Assembly: GCA_035649895.1 (NCBI GenBank)
Contig: DASRIS010000043.1
Location: 57,158 to 121,157, forward strand
DNA: 64,000 nucleotides
DNA from: DASSUC01 sp035649895
Lineage (GTDB): Bacteria > Actinomycetota > Actinomycetes > Mycobacteriales > Micromonosporaceae
Direction of reading: 5' to 3'
Positions 16,362 to 24,689 of the stretch are shown here, piece by piece; positions within the stretch are counted from its first letter, which is position 1, and the number at the start of each line of letters is the position of its first letter. The translations under genes were made by a program, and so were the position numbers. The notes under the pieces were generated by a model that was given only the letters and a program-made list of their open reading frames with translations, was not told where the DNA came from and ran no database searches.

Positions 16362-16723
16362 GGCGTGAGCTGCGGCTCACCGCAGGGCACCGAGGTCTTG
16401 GAAGCCTGTCACTTTGGCCGGCATCGCGCACCCATCAGATAGCCACCCGACGCTGCCCATCTGTCCCGGAAGATCATTTCCCCAGTCACAGCGGACAAGC
16501 TTCCGCCTTGGTAATAGGTCGGTGGCCCCGATGGTCGATGTGGGTTCTCACCCGCCGGGTAGGCCCGAGCAGGAGGGCTCGACTCGTAAACGCTGAAGCC
16601 GCGAGCCGCTAGCAGAAGACCTTTCGGCCAGTTGTCATGTCCATCGACTTCCTTCAAAGTATAGAACCACGACTACAACGTTCATCGATGTGTCGCGGTT
16701 AGCCCTAGCTGAGGAGGAAGGTC
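16362..16723. other. Intergenic region upstream of the SGNH hydrolase
   Basis: I see no gene in these 362 bases. The last 20 bases carry a strong Shine-Dalgarno (GAGGAGGAAGG) for the following gene, and the stretch around 16655-16680 is relatively AT-rich, consistent with a promoter. No clear terminator hairpin for the dioxygenase operon. Confidence 0.6.
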
Positions 16724-17566
16724 ATGGCAGCTTCCAGGTCCCGCTGGCGACTACGCCTGGTCACGTTGCTTACGGGTGCCGCGGCCCTCGTGGCCTCGGT
16801 CGCGTGGGTCACGCCCGCGCACGCGGCCGCCGTGGTGTACGCCGCGCTGGGTGACTCGTACTCGTCGGGTGTCGGCACCCGGACCTACTACTCGGACGGC
16901 ACCAGCTGCTACCGCTCGCCGTACGCGTACCCGGTGATCAACGCTGGCCAGATCGGCGCGACCTCGTTCGCGTTCGCCGCCTGCTCCGGCGCGAAGATCC
17001 CTGACGTGATCAACAACCAGCTCGGCCGGCTGACCTCGTCCACCACCCACATCACGCTGTCGGTGGGCGGCAACGACGCCGGCTTCAGCTCGGTCGTCAC
17101 CCAGTGCGCGCTGCCGTGGCCCTACACCTGCTGGGGCGACATCAACAACGCCAACTCCTACATCACAAACACGCTGCCCAGCGCGCTGAACAACCTGTAC
17201 AGCCGGATCCGTACCCGGTCGCCGTACGCCCGCGTGGTGATCGTGGGCTACCCGCGCCTGTTCAACGAGAGCGACTGCCAGTCCCTGGCGCGCATCAGCC
17301 CCGGTGAGCAGGCGGCCATGAACGACTCCGCGAACCTGCTCAACAACACGATCCGCAGCCGGGCCATCGCCTACGGCTTCCGGTTCGCCGACCCGCGCAC
17401 GCCGTTCACCGGCCACGCCGTCTGCGACTCCGTCGAGTGGGTCAACGGCCTGTCGTCCCCGACGATGGAGTCCTACCACCCCAACCGCACCGGCCACTCG
17501 AGCGGCTACGCACCGATCGTGCGTACCCAGCTGGTCAGCCTGGCCAGCACGAGCACAGCAGCGTAA
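16724..17566 (+). CDS. Secreted SGNH/GDSL-family lipase/esterase
   Basis: A 280-residue secreted hydrolase. The signal peptide occupies residues 1-33 and ends at AHA-A. Block I is GDSYSSG with the catalytic Ser, block III is the oxyanion-hole GGNDAGF, and block V is ESYHPN with the catalytic His. Six cysteines fit three disulfides, as in Streptomyces scoe/SCO7513-like lipases. It would hydrolyse ester bonds of lipids or glycans outside the cell. GAGGAGGAAGG just upstream fixes the start. A strong hairpin follows the stop, so it is probably monocistronic. Confidence 0.93.
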   Translation: MAASRSRWRLRLVTLLTGAAALVASVAWVTPAHAAAVVYAALGDSYSSGVGTRTYYSDGTSCYRSPYAYPVINAGQIGATSFAFAACSGAKIPDVINNQLGRLTSSTTHITLSVGGNDAGFSSVVTQCALPWPYTCWGDINNANSYITNTLPSALNNLYSRIRTRSPYARVVIVGYPRLFNESDCQSLARISPGEQAAMNDSANLLNNTIRSRAIAYGFRFADPRTPFTGHAVCDSVEWVNGLSSPTMESYHPNRTGHSSGYAPIVRTQLVSLASTSTAA

Positions 17567-17571
17567 CCGCC

Positions 17572-17612
17572 CGCGGCTGGGGGTGGCGGCACCGCCGGCG
17601 CCCCCAGCCGCG
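17572..17612 (+). terminator. Strong hairpin after the SGNH hydrolase gene
   Basis: A perfect 12-base stem (CGCGGCTGGGGG at 17572-17583 and its complement at 17601-17612) with a 17-base loop that itself can fold begins five bases after the stop codon. Very likely the transcription terminator. Confidence 0.75.
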
Positions 17613-17686
17613 CCGCGCCTACCGCCATCGGCCGAGGCGCACCCCACCGGCCCGGCGTCCTCCCCGGCGGCGCTGGTAGCCCTATC

Positions 17687-17770
17687 TGCCCAGCAGGCGT
17701 GGCGACCTGCCGGGCAGGCGTAGCTGGCTGCCGGGCAGGTATGGCTACCTACCGAGCAGGTCTGCGACGC
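17687..17770. repeat. Four imperfect 21-base tandem repeats
   Basis: Units start at 17687, 17708, 17729 and 17750; the middle two differ at only a few positions (core TGCCGGGCAGG). The last unit and part of the third form the 3' end of the minus-strand gene that stops at 17745. Being 21 bases long, the array keeps frame and may once have extended that protein. Confidence 0.7.
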
Positions 17771-18422
17771 GGATGAGCGGCGCCGCCAGTGTTGGGATCT
17801 GCTCCGGGTCGTCAAGCTCTTGGGCCCGGTACACCAACAGCTCGTCGCCCTGCAGGCTCCAGGTAGGGACAGTGCCGGCGATGTGCTCTGTCACCAGCGC
17901 CGGCCCGACAAGCTGCCGGGCGTAGCCGCGGTCCGCCTCCGTGACGATGCGGAACTGGTGGTCGAACCGCTCGTCGCCAACGGCTTCTCCCCTGTCGCCG
18001 AAGATCGCGCGGCCGATCGCCGCCAGCGCGGCAAGCGGCTGGACCGCGATCGACGGGTACGGCTGCCCCAGCCGCACCACCAGCACAAGCAGATGGCGGG
18101 TGTACATGGTGGCCGGGACGCCACCGGTGACATCGCCGATTACCTCCGTAAAGGTGTAGTCGGCGATGCTGACCGGATAGCCCTGGAGGGTCCCGGACAG
18201 CACCCATCTCACGACGCCACTGTTGCCGCCGGGCAGCCGGGCGCCCCAGCCAACCTGGGGGGACGGCGTGTAGACCCAGCGATGCTCCACAGCCCATTGC
18301 TGGACCCGCTCCTGGCGGTCCTGGTCCCGGCGCGCGCTGCTGGCCGAGCTGCCGATAAGGAAGGTGACCAGCGCGACCCCGGCGACCGCCAGGACCACCC
18401 AGACAACCGTCGCAGTGTCCAC
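17745..18422 (-). CDS. Membrane-anchored hypothetical protein
   Basis: A 225-residue protein with one N-terminal membrane helix (residues 5-25), a charged juxtamembrane stretch (SARRDQDRQERVQQWA) and a soluble domain. The pattern of an HRWVYTPSP-like strand, then a ligand-sized beta-rich domain and the ending DELLVYRAQELDDPEQIPTLAAPLIRVADLLGR (shown in part) resembles actinobacterial DUF3137-like proteins. The function is unknown. The 3' end lies in a 21-base tandem repeat array. Confidence 0.65.
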   Translation of the reverse strand: MDTATVVWVVLAVAGVALVTFLIGSSASSARRDQDRQERVQQWAVEHRWVYTPSPQVGWGARLPGGNSGVVRWVLSGTLQGYPVSIADYTFTEVIGDVTGGVPATMYTRHLLVLVVRLGQPYPSIAVQPLAALAAIGRAIFGDRGEAVGDERFDHQFRIVTEADRGYARQLVGPALVTEHIAGTVPTWSLQGDELLVYRAQELDDPEQIPTLAAPLIRVADLLGR

Positions 18423-18633
18423 GTCACACCCCTCACCGCTTCAGGAGGTGTCCTTGGTCGGGCGCCTGGCCTATGTGGACAGATCCAGAGCCTTCGTCGC
18501 CTCTGCCAGCCGCGCAGCTACATCGTGCGTCCGGTCCAGCGGGAACGTAAATCCTCGCAACGGCCGGATGCGGGTGGGCGCCCGGTGGATCTCCGTCACC
18601 AAGCCGCCACCGGGTACGGGCGAACCGCGTACC

Positions 18634-18960
18634 GTGTCGCAGGTGGCCGAACCCCTGCGCACGGTCCTCGCCGCGGTGGGGGTCTTCGCAGGCACCAACA
18701 TCGACGACCTCATCGTGCTGACGGTGCTGTTCCTGTCGGGCCCGATGTTCCGGACCATCGGGGTGTCCAGCAGCCTGGTGACGGTCACGGTCTTCACGGT
18801 GCTGGTCGCGGTGTGGTGTGCGGTCGGGTCCTGGTTGGGCTCGCACCCCGCGCTCGTCGCGGCGGTACGGCGTTTCGGGCACTGGCTGGTGCCGGTCGTC
18901 TTCGTGGCCGTCGGGAGCGCCATCATCGCCCAGTCGGGTGTGGTCTACCGGCTGCTCTGA
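18634..18960 (+). pseudogene. CadD-family cadmium/cation transporter with internal in-frame deletion
   Basis: The 108-codon frame (GTG at 18634 or 18643) begins like CadD-family transporters: AVGVFAGTNIDDLIVLTVLFLSG, the first helix with the TNIDD signature. It then jumps directly to what looks like the C-terminal third (FRTIGVSSSLVTVTVFTVLVAVWC, GHWLVPVVFVAVGSAIIAQSGV; shown in parts). Full CadD proteins are about 190-210 residues with five to six helices; here two or three central helices, about 90 residues, are missing, with the junction near LFLSG/PMFRT. Frame is kept, so a short protein may still be made. No good Shine-Dalgarno is seen. The family assignment is from memory of its motifs. 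Confidence 0.6.
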
Positions 18961-18994
18961 CGGCTACCGGCGCGCTGTCCCACGAGCTCCTGTC

Positions 18995-21787
18995 CTACGC
19001 GCTCGGCTCTCCCAGGAGGACGCGGACCTCGTCCGCTCCTGGCATGCCCAGCCGCTGGTAGATGGCGAGCGCCTCGCGCAGGCACGCCTCGCCCAGCTCG
19101 GCCTGGTCGAGGCTGCGGTAGGCCACGCCGAGGTAGTGCAGGTCATAGGCCTCCATGGAGTAGTCATGCAGCTCACGGTGGATCACCAGCGCCTCCTTCA
19201 GGTAGCGGAGGGCCTCGCTCTGCTGCTGGTTGGCCAGGCACGCCTCACCGATGCAGGTGAGCGTCATCGCCTCACCCCAGCGGTCGCCGATCTGCCGCCG
19301 GATCTCCAGTGCGACCTTGAAGTGCGTGCGCGCCGACTCGAACTCCCCGTCGTGGAAGTCCTCCTGGCCGAGGTTGCAGATGGTGATCGCCTCACCCCAG
19401 CGGTCGCCGGCCTCACGCCGGATCTCCAGTGCCTGCCAGAAGTAGTGACGCGCCTCCTGGGTCCGGTTCAGGTCGCCCCAGACCGCGCCGATGCCGTTGA
19501 GCGCATGCGCCTCGCCGTACCGGTCACCGATCTGGCGGCTGATCTCCAGCGCCAGGTGGTGGCAGCTCCGGGCCTCCTCGAACTGCCGCAGCTCGCGGCG
19601 GGCAATGCCCAGGCTGCTGAGCATGGTGAACTCCGCCTTGCGGTCGCCGAGGGCCCGGGCACAGGCCAGGCCTGTCTGGTGGGTGCCGATCCAGTCGTCC
19701 CAGTGCTTGTCGAGGTGGAACAGCGCCCACAACAGGTTGGCCAGCCGCCACCCGATGTCGTACTCCTGGTACTCCCAGGCCTGCCGGACCGCCGCGACCA
19801 GGTTGGCGCGCTCGGCCTCGAGCCAGGCCAACGCCTCCGCCCGGTGGGCGAACCGCGGCAGGTCGGTGGGGGGCGCGCCGTCGGGCAGCGCGGTACGCCG
19901 GCGGTGCGGAGCCACCAGCGCGTCGGCCGCCGCCGCGGCGTGCAGGTCGTACGTGAGCAGCCGGCGCACCGCCGTACGCCGCCTGGCCTCGGCGCCGTGG
20001 GCCTGGGCCTGCTCGTTGGCGTACGCGCTGAGCAGGTCGTGCAGCGTGTAGCGACCGGTCACGTGCTCGGTGACCAGGTGCGCCCGGGCCAGGTCCGACA
20101 GCAGCTGGCGGGCCCGGCTGGACGGGATCGCGGCGAGGTTGGCCGCGCCCGGCACCGTCACCTCCGGCCCGTGGTGCAGGCCCAGCAGCCGGAACAGGTG
20201 CGCGGCCTGTGTGGACAGTCGCTGGTAGGACCAGGAGAAGACCGAACGGATCTGGGTGAGCTGGTCCCCGCCGTCCACGGCGTCGAGCCGCCGCTGCGCG
20301 TCGGCCAGCTCGGCGGAGAAGGTGGCCAGCGGGAAGGTCGGGTGCGCGGCCGCCCGGGCCGCGATGATGGCCAGGGCCAGCGGCAGCTGGGCGCAGCGCG
20401 CCACCAGCTCGTCGACTGCTGCGCGCTCGCCCTGCAGGCGGGCCTGGCCCAGGTGGCTGGCGAGCAGGTGGCGCGCCTCCGGGGCGGTGAGCAGCTCCAG
20501 GGTGAGCGGGTACGCGCCTTCGACGGCCACCAGACCGGTCAGCTCGTTGCGGCTGGTGACGATGACCAGGCAGCCGCTGCTTCCCGGCAGCAGCGGGCGG
20601 ACCTGGTCCACGTGCCGGGCGTTGTCCAGCACGACCAGCATGCGGCGCCCGGACAGCAGGCTCCGGTAGAGGCTCACCTGGGCGTCCAGGCTCGCCGGGA
20701 TCTGGTCGGCCGGGATCGCGAACGCGTCCAGGAAGCCGCGGATCGCCTCGGCCGGCGTCATCGCCTCCCGGGTCGGGTCGAAGCCGCGCAGGTTGACGAA
20801 GAGCTGGCCATCGGGGAAGCGGGCGGCGGCCCGGTGCGCCCAGCGGACCGCGAGCGCGGTCTTGCCGATGCCGCCGGTGCCGTGCACCACCGAGATCATG
20901 ACGGCATCCTGGCCAACCGCTGCGGCCAGCCGGTCGAGCTCGTCGAGCGCCGCCTCGCGGCCGACGAAGTGCCGTACCGGCGCCGGTAGCTGGCGTAACG
21001 CGGTCTGCCCGGCCGGGACAGCAGGTGCGCTGGGGGCCGCCACCGGGACGGCGTTGCGCAGGATGCTCGCCCGCAGCTCCTGCAACGGTGTGCCGGGGTC
21101 GAGCCCGAACTCGTCGGCGAGGCGCCGGCGCAGCTGGTCATAGGCGTGCAGCGCCTCACTCTGCCGGCCGGAGCCGTGCAGCGCCCGCATCAGCAGCCCG
21201 ACCATGCACTCCCGCAATGGGTGGGCGGCGACCAGCTCCACCAGCTCCCCGACGACCTGGTGGTGGCGGCCCTGCTGCAGCTCGAGCTCGAGGCAGCTCT
21301 CTACCGCGGCCAGCCGCTGCTCGTTGAGGCGGGCACCGCCCGCCTCGATGGCCCGGCCGGCCATGCCGGCCAGCGCCGGGCCCTGCCACAGCGCCAGGGC
21401 GTCACGCAGCCGCGTTGTCGCGGCGTCGAGGCGGCCGGCGGCCTGCAGCTGCCGGGCGGCTGTCACAGCGGCCTCGAACACCTGGGCGTCGAGCTGCCCA
21501 GGGGTCAGGTGGATCCGGTACCCGGCCGGCTCGGCGGCGATGACATGCTTCCATCCGCCCCCGGCGGGCAGGTGCTGGCGCAGGTTGGAGACGCAGTTCT
21601 GCAGCTGCCGGGCGGCGGTGGCCGGCGGCGTCTCGTCCCACACCGCGTCGATGAGGTAGTCGCGGCCCACGACCTGGTTGGGCGAGAGCAGCAGCACCGC
21701 GAGGATCCGCTTGTGCCGCCGCTCGAAGGCGTACGGCTGGCCGTCCCTGTTCAGAACCTGGAGCGCTCCCAGTATCCGGTACCTCAC
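18995..21787 (-). CDS. AfsR/SARP-family transcriptional regulator with NB-ARC and TPR domains
   Basis: A 930-residue AfsR-like regulator. The N-terminal winged-helix (YRILGALQVLNRDG, then HKRILAVLLLSP) and BTAD domain extend to about residue 250. An NB-ARC/STAND ATPase follows (Walker A GTGGIGKTALAVRW near residue 306; Walker B MLVVLDNARHVD). The C-terminal third has TPRs with a conspicuous 40-residue repeat (GDRWGEAITICNLG-type units). GTG at 21787 is preferred over ATG 21817 because GGAGG lies five bases upstream. It is divergent from the FAAL/ACP-GNAT operon and is its likely activator. NB-ARC/TPR suggests ligand- or phosphorylation-gated control. Confidence 0.93.
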   Translation of the reverse strand: MRYRILGALQVLNRDGQPYAFERRHKRILAVLLLSPNQVVGRDYLIDAVWDETPPATAARQLQNCVSNLRQHLPAGGGWKHVIAAEPAGYRIHLTPGQLDAQVFEAAVTAARQLQAAGRLDAATTRLRDALALWQGPALAGMAGRAIEAGGARLNEQRLAAVESCLELELQQGRHHQVVGELVELVAAHPLRECMVGLLMRALHGSGRQSEALHAYDQLRRRLADEFGLDPGTPLQELRASILRNAVPVAAPSAPAVPAGQTALRQLPAPVRHFVGREAALDELDRLAAAVGQDAVMISVVHGTGGIGKTALAVRWAHRAAARFPDGQLFVNLRGFDPTREAMTPAEAIRGFLDAFAIPADQIPASLDAQVSLYRSLLSGRRMLVVLDNARHVDQVRPLLPGSSGCLVIVTSRNELTGLVAVEGAYPLTLELLTAPEARHLLASHLGQARLQGERAAVDELVARCAQLPLALAIIAARAAAHPTFPLATFSAELADAQRRLDAVDGGDQLTQIRSVFSWSYQRLSTQAAHLFRLLGLHHGPEVTVPGAANLAAIPSSRARQLLSDLARAHLVTEHVTGRYTLHDLLSAYANEQAQAHGAEARRRTAVRRLLTYDLHAAAAADALVAPHRRRTALPDGAPPTDLPRFAHRAEALAWLEAERANLVAAVRQAWEYQEYDIGWRLANLLWALFHLDKHWDDWIGTHQTGLACARALGDRKAEFTMLSSLGIARRELRQFEEARSCHHLALEISRQIGDRYGEAHALNGIGAVWGDLNRTQEARHYFWQALEIRREAGDRWGEAITICNLGQEDFHDGEFESARTHFKVALEIRRQIGDRWGEAMTLTCIGEACLANQQQSEALRYLKEALVIHRELHDYSMEAYDLHYLGVAYRSLDQAELGEACLREALAIYQRLGMPGADEVRVLLGEPSA

Positions 21788-21844
21788 ACGGACCTCCCAC
21801 GGGGGTTCCCCTCGCATCGGGCGTTTCCGCGGAGATCTAGATTA

Positions 21845-21862
21845 TTAGATTTATCAATCTAA
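21845..21862. promoter_or_regulatory. AT-rich inverted repeat between the SARP regulator and the acyl-AMP ligase gene
   Basis: TTAGATT-TATC-AATCTAA is a perfect 7-base inverted repeat in an otherwise very GC-rich region, flanked on the left by a further TAGATT direct copy. The position, between divergent genes, suits an operator or the -10 region of one promoter. Confidence 0.5.
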
Positions 21863-21875
21863 AGACAGCCGCGTA

Positions 21876-21913
21876 CCTCGTGCGCGCCTCGCGCGTGCCT
21901 CGTGCGCGCCTCG
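21876..21913. repeat. Two 16-base direct repeats spaced by 22 bases
   Basis: CCTCGTGCGCGCCTCG occurs at 21876-21891 and 21898-21913, two helical turns apart. SARP proteins bind direct repeats with about 11- or 22-base periodicity, so these could be the binding site of the divergent AfsR-like regulator (inference). Confidence 0.45.
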
Positions 21914-21946
21914 ATGAAGAAAGCCGTGCGGTTCGGATGAAGACCG

Positions 21947-23662
21947 GTGTCCATGCTGCGGGGCATGGGAACCGTCGTAGACGCCATCGCCAGCGCCGGC
22001 CAGCAGGACAGGCCCGCGGCCCTGACCGTGGCCGGCACCGGCTCCGGGGTGGACACCTGCCTGCCCTGGCCGGTCCTGCACCAGCAGGCCCGGCGCATGG
22101 CGTCCGTGCTCGCCGGGCACGGCATCGGGCCGGGCAGCCGGGTCGGCCTGCTGGCCGACACCAGCGTCGGCCTGGTCACCGCGATCCAGGCGGTGTGGCT
22201 GCGCGGCGCAGCGCTCACGATCCTGCCGCTTCCCGACCGCACCGGCCGGCCCGGGCAGCTGGCCCACCTGCTGGCGGTCCTCGCCGACGCCCGGCTCGAC
22301 CTGGTGGTCATCGACGAGGGGTCCCGCGAAGCCGGACCCGCCCTGTCGGAGGCGGTACGGGTCATGCCGCTCTCCACCCTGGACCTTGCGGCGACCGGCG
22401 CCGCGCCCGCCACGGCGGTCCGGCCCGGTCCAGATGACCTCGCCGTGTTGCAGTACACCAGCGGCTCTACCAGCGCCCCACGGGGCGTGCCGGTCTCCCA
22501 CGGCAACCTCGCCGCCAACCTGACCGCGATCGCGGCGGTGATCGGCCGCGACGAGGTGGGTCCCGCCACCTCGTCCTGGGTGAGCTGGCTGCCGCTCTAC
22601 CACGACATGGGGCTGATCGGGTTCCTGGCCCTGCCCATGTCGCGCGGCTGCCCGCTGGTCCTGCAGTCCCCGCTGGCCTTCGCGCTGCGCCCGGCGAGCT
22701 GGCTCGAGCGGCTCTCCCGCCATCGGGCCACCATCACCGGCGCGCCCAACTTCGCGTACAGCCTGATGGCACAGCTGCTGGAGGCGGGCGTCGCCGCCGA
22801 CCTGAGCACGGTCCGGACGATGATCTCCGGGGGCGAGCCGGTCGACGCGGGGATGATGGCCCGGTTCACGGCCGTCGCCGGCCGGCACGGGCTGGACCCC
22901 CGCGCGGTCGTGGCCGCGTACGGCCTGGCCGAGTCGACCCTGGCGGTGAGCTTCTCGCGGATCGGCGGCGGGGTCACCGTCGACGAGGTGGACCGGGACA
23001 CCCTCGAACGGGACGGCCGGGCGCGGCGGGCCGCCGCCGGCCGTCCGGCGCGCCGCCTGGTCCGGCTGGGACGGGCGGTGCCGGGCACACAGATAAGAGT
23101 TGTCGACTCCCGCACCGGCGCTCCGGTCGAGCCGCGCATGGTGGGCCACATCGAGGTCAGCGGCCCGTCCGTGGTCGGTGGCTACTGGGGCGAGGCGCCC
23201 CGGCCGTCCGGCGGCTGGCTGCGTACCGGTGATCTTGGCTACCTCGCCGACGGTGAGCTGGTGGTCTGCGGGCGGGCCAAGGACGTGCTCTTCGCCGCCG
23301 GCCGCAACGTCTACCCGCAGGACGTGGAGGCGGCGGCCGCTGCGGTGCCGGGCGTGCGCCCCGGGGGCGCCGCCGCGTTCGGCATCCCGGCCGACGAGGG
23401 CGACCGTCTCGTGGTCGCCGTCGAGTCCCGGGGCGCCGACAGCACCGCCCTGCGCCGGGCCGTCGCGGTGGCCGTGGCGGCAGAGACCGGCATGGCCCCG
23501 GCGGATGTGGTGACCCTGCGGCTGGGCCGCCTTCCCAAGACCTCGTCCGGCAAGCTCCGCCGCGCGGAGACCCGGCGCAGGTACCTCGCTGGCGAGCTGG
23601 CAGCAGGCGGCTCGCCCCTCGTCCCGCCCCTCGTCTCACCCTTAGTAGAGCGGAGCGTCTGA
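21947..23662 (+). CDS. Fatty acyl-AMP ligase (FAAL-like adenylating enzyme)
   Basis: A 571-residue ANL enzyme. The P-loop is LQYTSGSTSAPRGVPVSHGN (about 166-185). The segment SWLPLYHDMGLIGFLALPM (about 212-230) is the FAAL/FACL hallmark, and the A5 motif is VAAYGLAEST. The hinge GWLRTGDLGYLADGEL and C-terminal KTSSGKLRRAETRRRYL follow. FAALs make acyl-AMP and load acyl groups on a carrier protein instead of CoA. That fits the next gene, which starts with an ACP domain and overlaps this stop by one base (TGATG). Start: GTG 21947, ATG 21953 or ATG 21965 are all possible. No Shine-Dalgarno is decisive. Confidence 0.88.
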   Translation: MSMLRGMGTVVDAIASAGQQDRPAALTVAGTGSGVDTCLPWPVLHQQARRMASVLAGHGIGPGSRVGLLADTSVGLVTAIQAVWLRGAALTILPLPDRTGRPGQLAHLLAVLADARLDLVVIDEGSREAGPALSEAVRVMPLSTLDLAATGAAPATAVRPGPDDLAVLQYTSGSTSAPRGVPVSHGNLAANLTAIAAVIGRDEVGPATSSWVSWLPLYHDMGLIGFLALPMSRGCPLVLQSPLAFALRPASWLERLSRHRATITGAPNFAYSLMAQLLEAGVAADLSTVRTMISGGEPVDAGMMARFTAVAGRHGLDPRAVVAAYGLAESTLAVSFSRIGGGVTVDEVDRDTLERDGRARRAAAGRPARRLVRLGRAVPGTQIRVVDSRTGAPVEPRMVGHIEVSGPSVVGGYWGEAPRPSGGWLRTGDLGYLADGELVVCGRAKDVLFAAGRNVYPQDVEAAAAAVPGVRPGGAAAFGIPADEGDRLVVAVESRGADSTALRRAVAVAVAAETGMAPADVVTLRLGRLPKTSSGKLRRAETRRRYLAGELAAGGSPLVPPLVSPLVERSV

Positions 23663-24522
23663 TGACGACGGAGATCGTTGGTACGCCGCCGCGCGAGCGC
23701 TCCCGTGCGGAGCTTGCCGCGCTGCTCAACGTGGACCTGTCAATGCTGGACGACCGGGCCTCGCTGCGCGACGGGCTGGCGCTGGACAGCCTCACCATGA
23801 TGCGCCTGGTCACCTGGCTGGAGGCGCACCGGTTGCCGGTCACGGCGGAGGGCCTGCTCCCGGCGACCGTGGGGGACGTGCTGTCCCTGCTGGACAGCAA
23901 GGCGGGACCCCGGGTGTTCGTCAAGGCGGGCAGCCTGCCGGGCATCCCCGAGCGGTTCCTGGCGCCACGGCCGCAGGACCCGCTGGCGCCGGTGCTGGAG
24001 ACGCCGGCGCTGCGGCTGGCCCCCATCATCCCGGACGACATGGGCTTCCTCTACGCGCTCGCGATCGACCCGGAGACCGGCTTCCGCTGGCGCTACCGCG
24101 GCTCGATCCCTCCGTTCGAACGGTTCAAGGCAGAGCTGTGGAACCAGGTGCTGTTGCAGTTCGTGGTGCGCCGGATCGAGGACGACATGCCGATCGGGCA
24201 CGTCGTGGCGTACGGCGACGAGCTGAGCCTGCGCCACACCTACATCGGCGCGGTGTTCCACCCCGGCAGCGTCGGCACCGGCCTGCCGGCGCAGGCGGTC
24301 GCGCTGTTCGTACGGCACCTGTTCCACACGTTCCCGCTCAACAAGATCTACATGGAGGTTCCCGGGTTCAACTGGCCGCAGCTGCAGAGCGGCCAGGGCA
24401 GCCTGTTCCGCGTCGAAGGGGTCCTCCGCGACCACGACTACTACGCCGGCCGGCACTGGGACAAGTACATCTGCGCCCTCTACCCCGACGACCTCGAGCT
24501 GGCCGAGTCGCGGGACTCCTGA
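23662..24522 (+). CDS. Acyl carrier protein fused to GNAT-type acyltransferase
   Basis: A 286-residue fusion. Residues 10-80 form an acyl-carrier domain with the phosphopantetheine attachment motif LALDSLTMM (Ser43). From about residue 110 a GNAT fold (RimJ/RimL-like) follows: LRLAPIIPDDMGFLYAL, DMPIGHVVAYG, the acyl-donor loop HPGSVGTGLPAQA and a conserved NKIYMEV strand. I infer that the upstream FAAL loads a fatty acid on Ser43 and the GNAT domain passes it to an amine, giving an N-acyl product; alternatively the GNAT domain uses acyl-CoA. Start ATG overlaps the FAAL stop (TGATG). Confidence 0.8.
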   Translation: MTTEIVGTPPRERSRAELAALLNVDLSMLDDRASLRDGLALDSLTMMRLVTWLEAHRLPVTAEGLLPATVGDVLSLLDSKAGPRVFVKAGSLPGIPERFLAPRPQDPLAPVLETPALRLAPIIPDDMGFLYALAIDPETGFRWRYRGSIPPFERFKAELWNQVLLQFVVRRIEDDMPIGHVVAYGDELSLRHTYIGAVFHPGSVGTGLPAQAVALFVRHLFHTFPLNKIYMEVPGFNWPQLQSGQGSLFRVEGVLRDHDYYAGRHWDKYICALYPDDLELAESRDS

Positions 24523-24534
24523 GCCGCTCCGGCC

Positions 24535-24620
24535 GCCGCCAGGCACCGCTGCTCGGTCACCGCCAGGCACCGCGCGCACCGCCGGGCACCGCTGCTCGGC
24601 CGCCACCAGCCGGGCACCGC
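24535..24620. repeat. Degenerate GC-rich direct repeats (CACCGCC-RGGCACCGC type)
   Basis: Three to four imperfect copies of a unit built on GGCACCGCTGCTCGG and CACCGCC follow the ACP-GNAT stop. They are non-coding, may fold into hairpins, and could end the operon. Confidence 0.5.
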
Positions 24621-24689
24621 CGCCGCGGCGGCCGGAGGGAGCACCACCCTAGGCATCCTCCACAAGGGAGGATCAAGGAAGGAGCAGAC

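Noticed and set aside
17687..17770. Possible CRISPR-like array
   Set aside because: Repeats are contiguous 21-mers without unique spacers and no cas genes exist nearby.
18818..20989. 723-codon frame opposite the SARP gene
   Set aside because: Antisense of BTAD/NB-ARC/TPR coding; no motif of its own.
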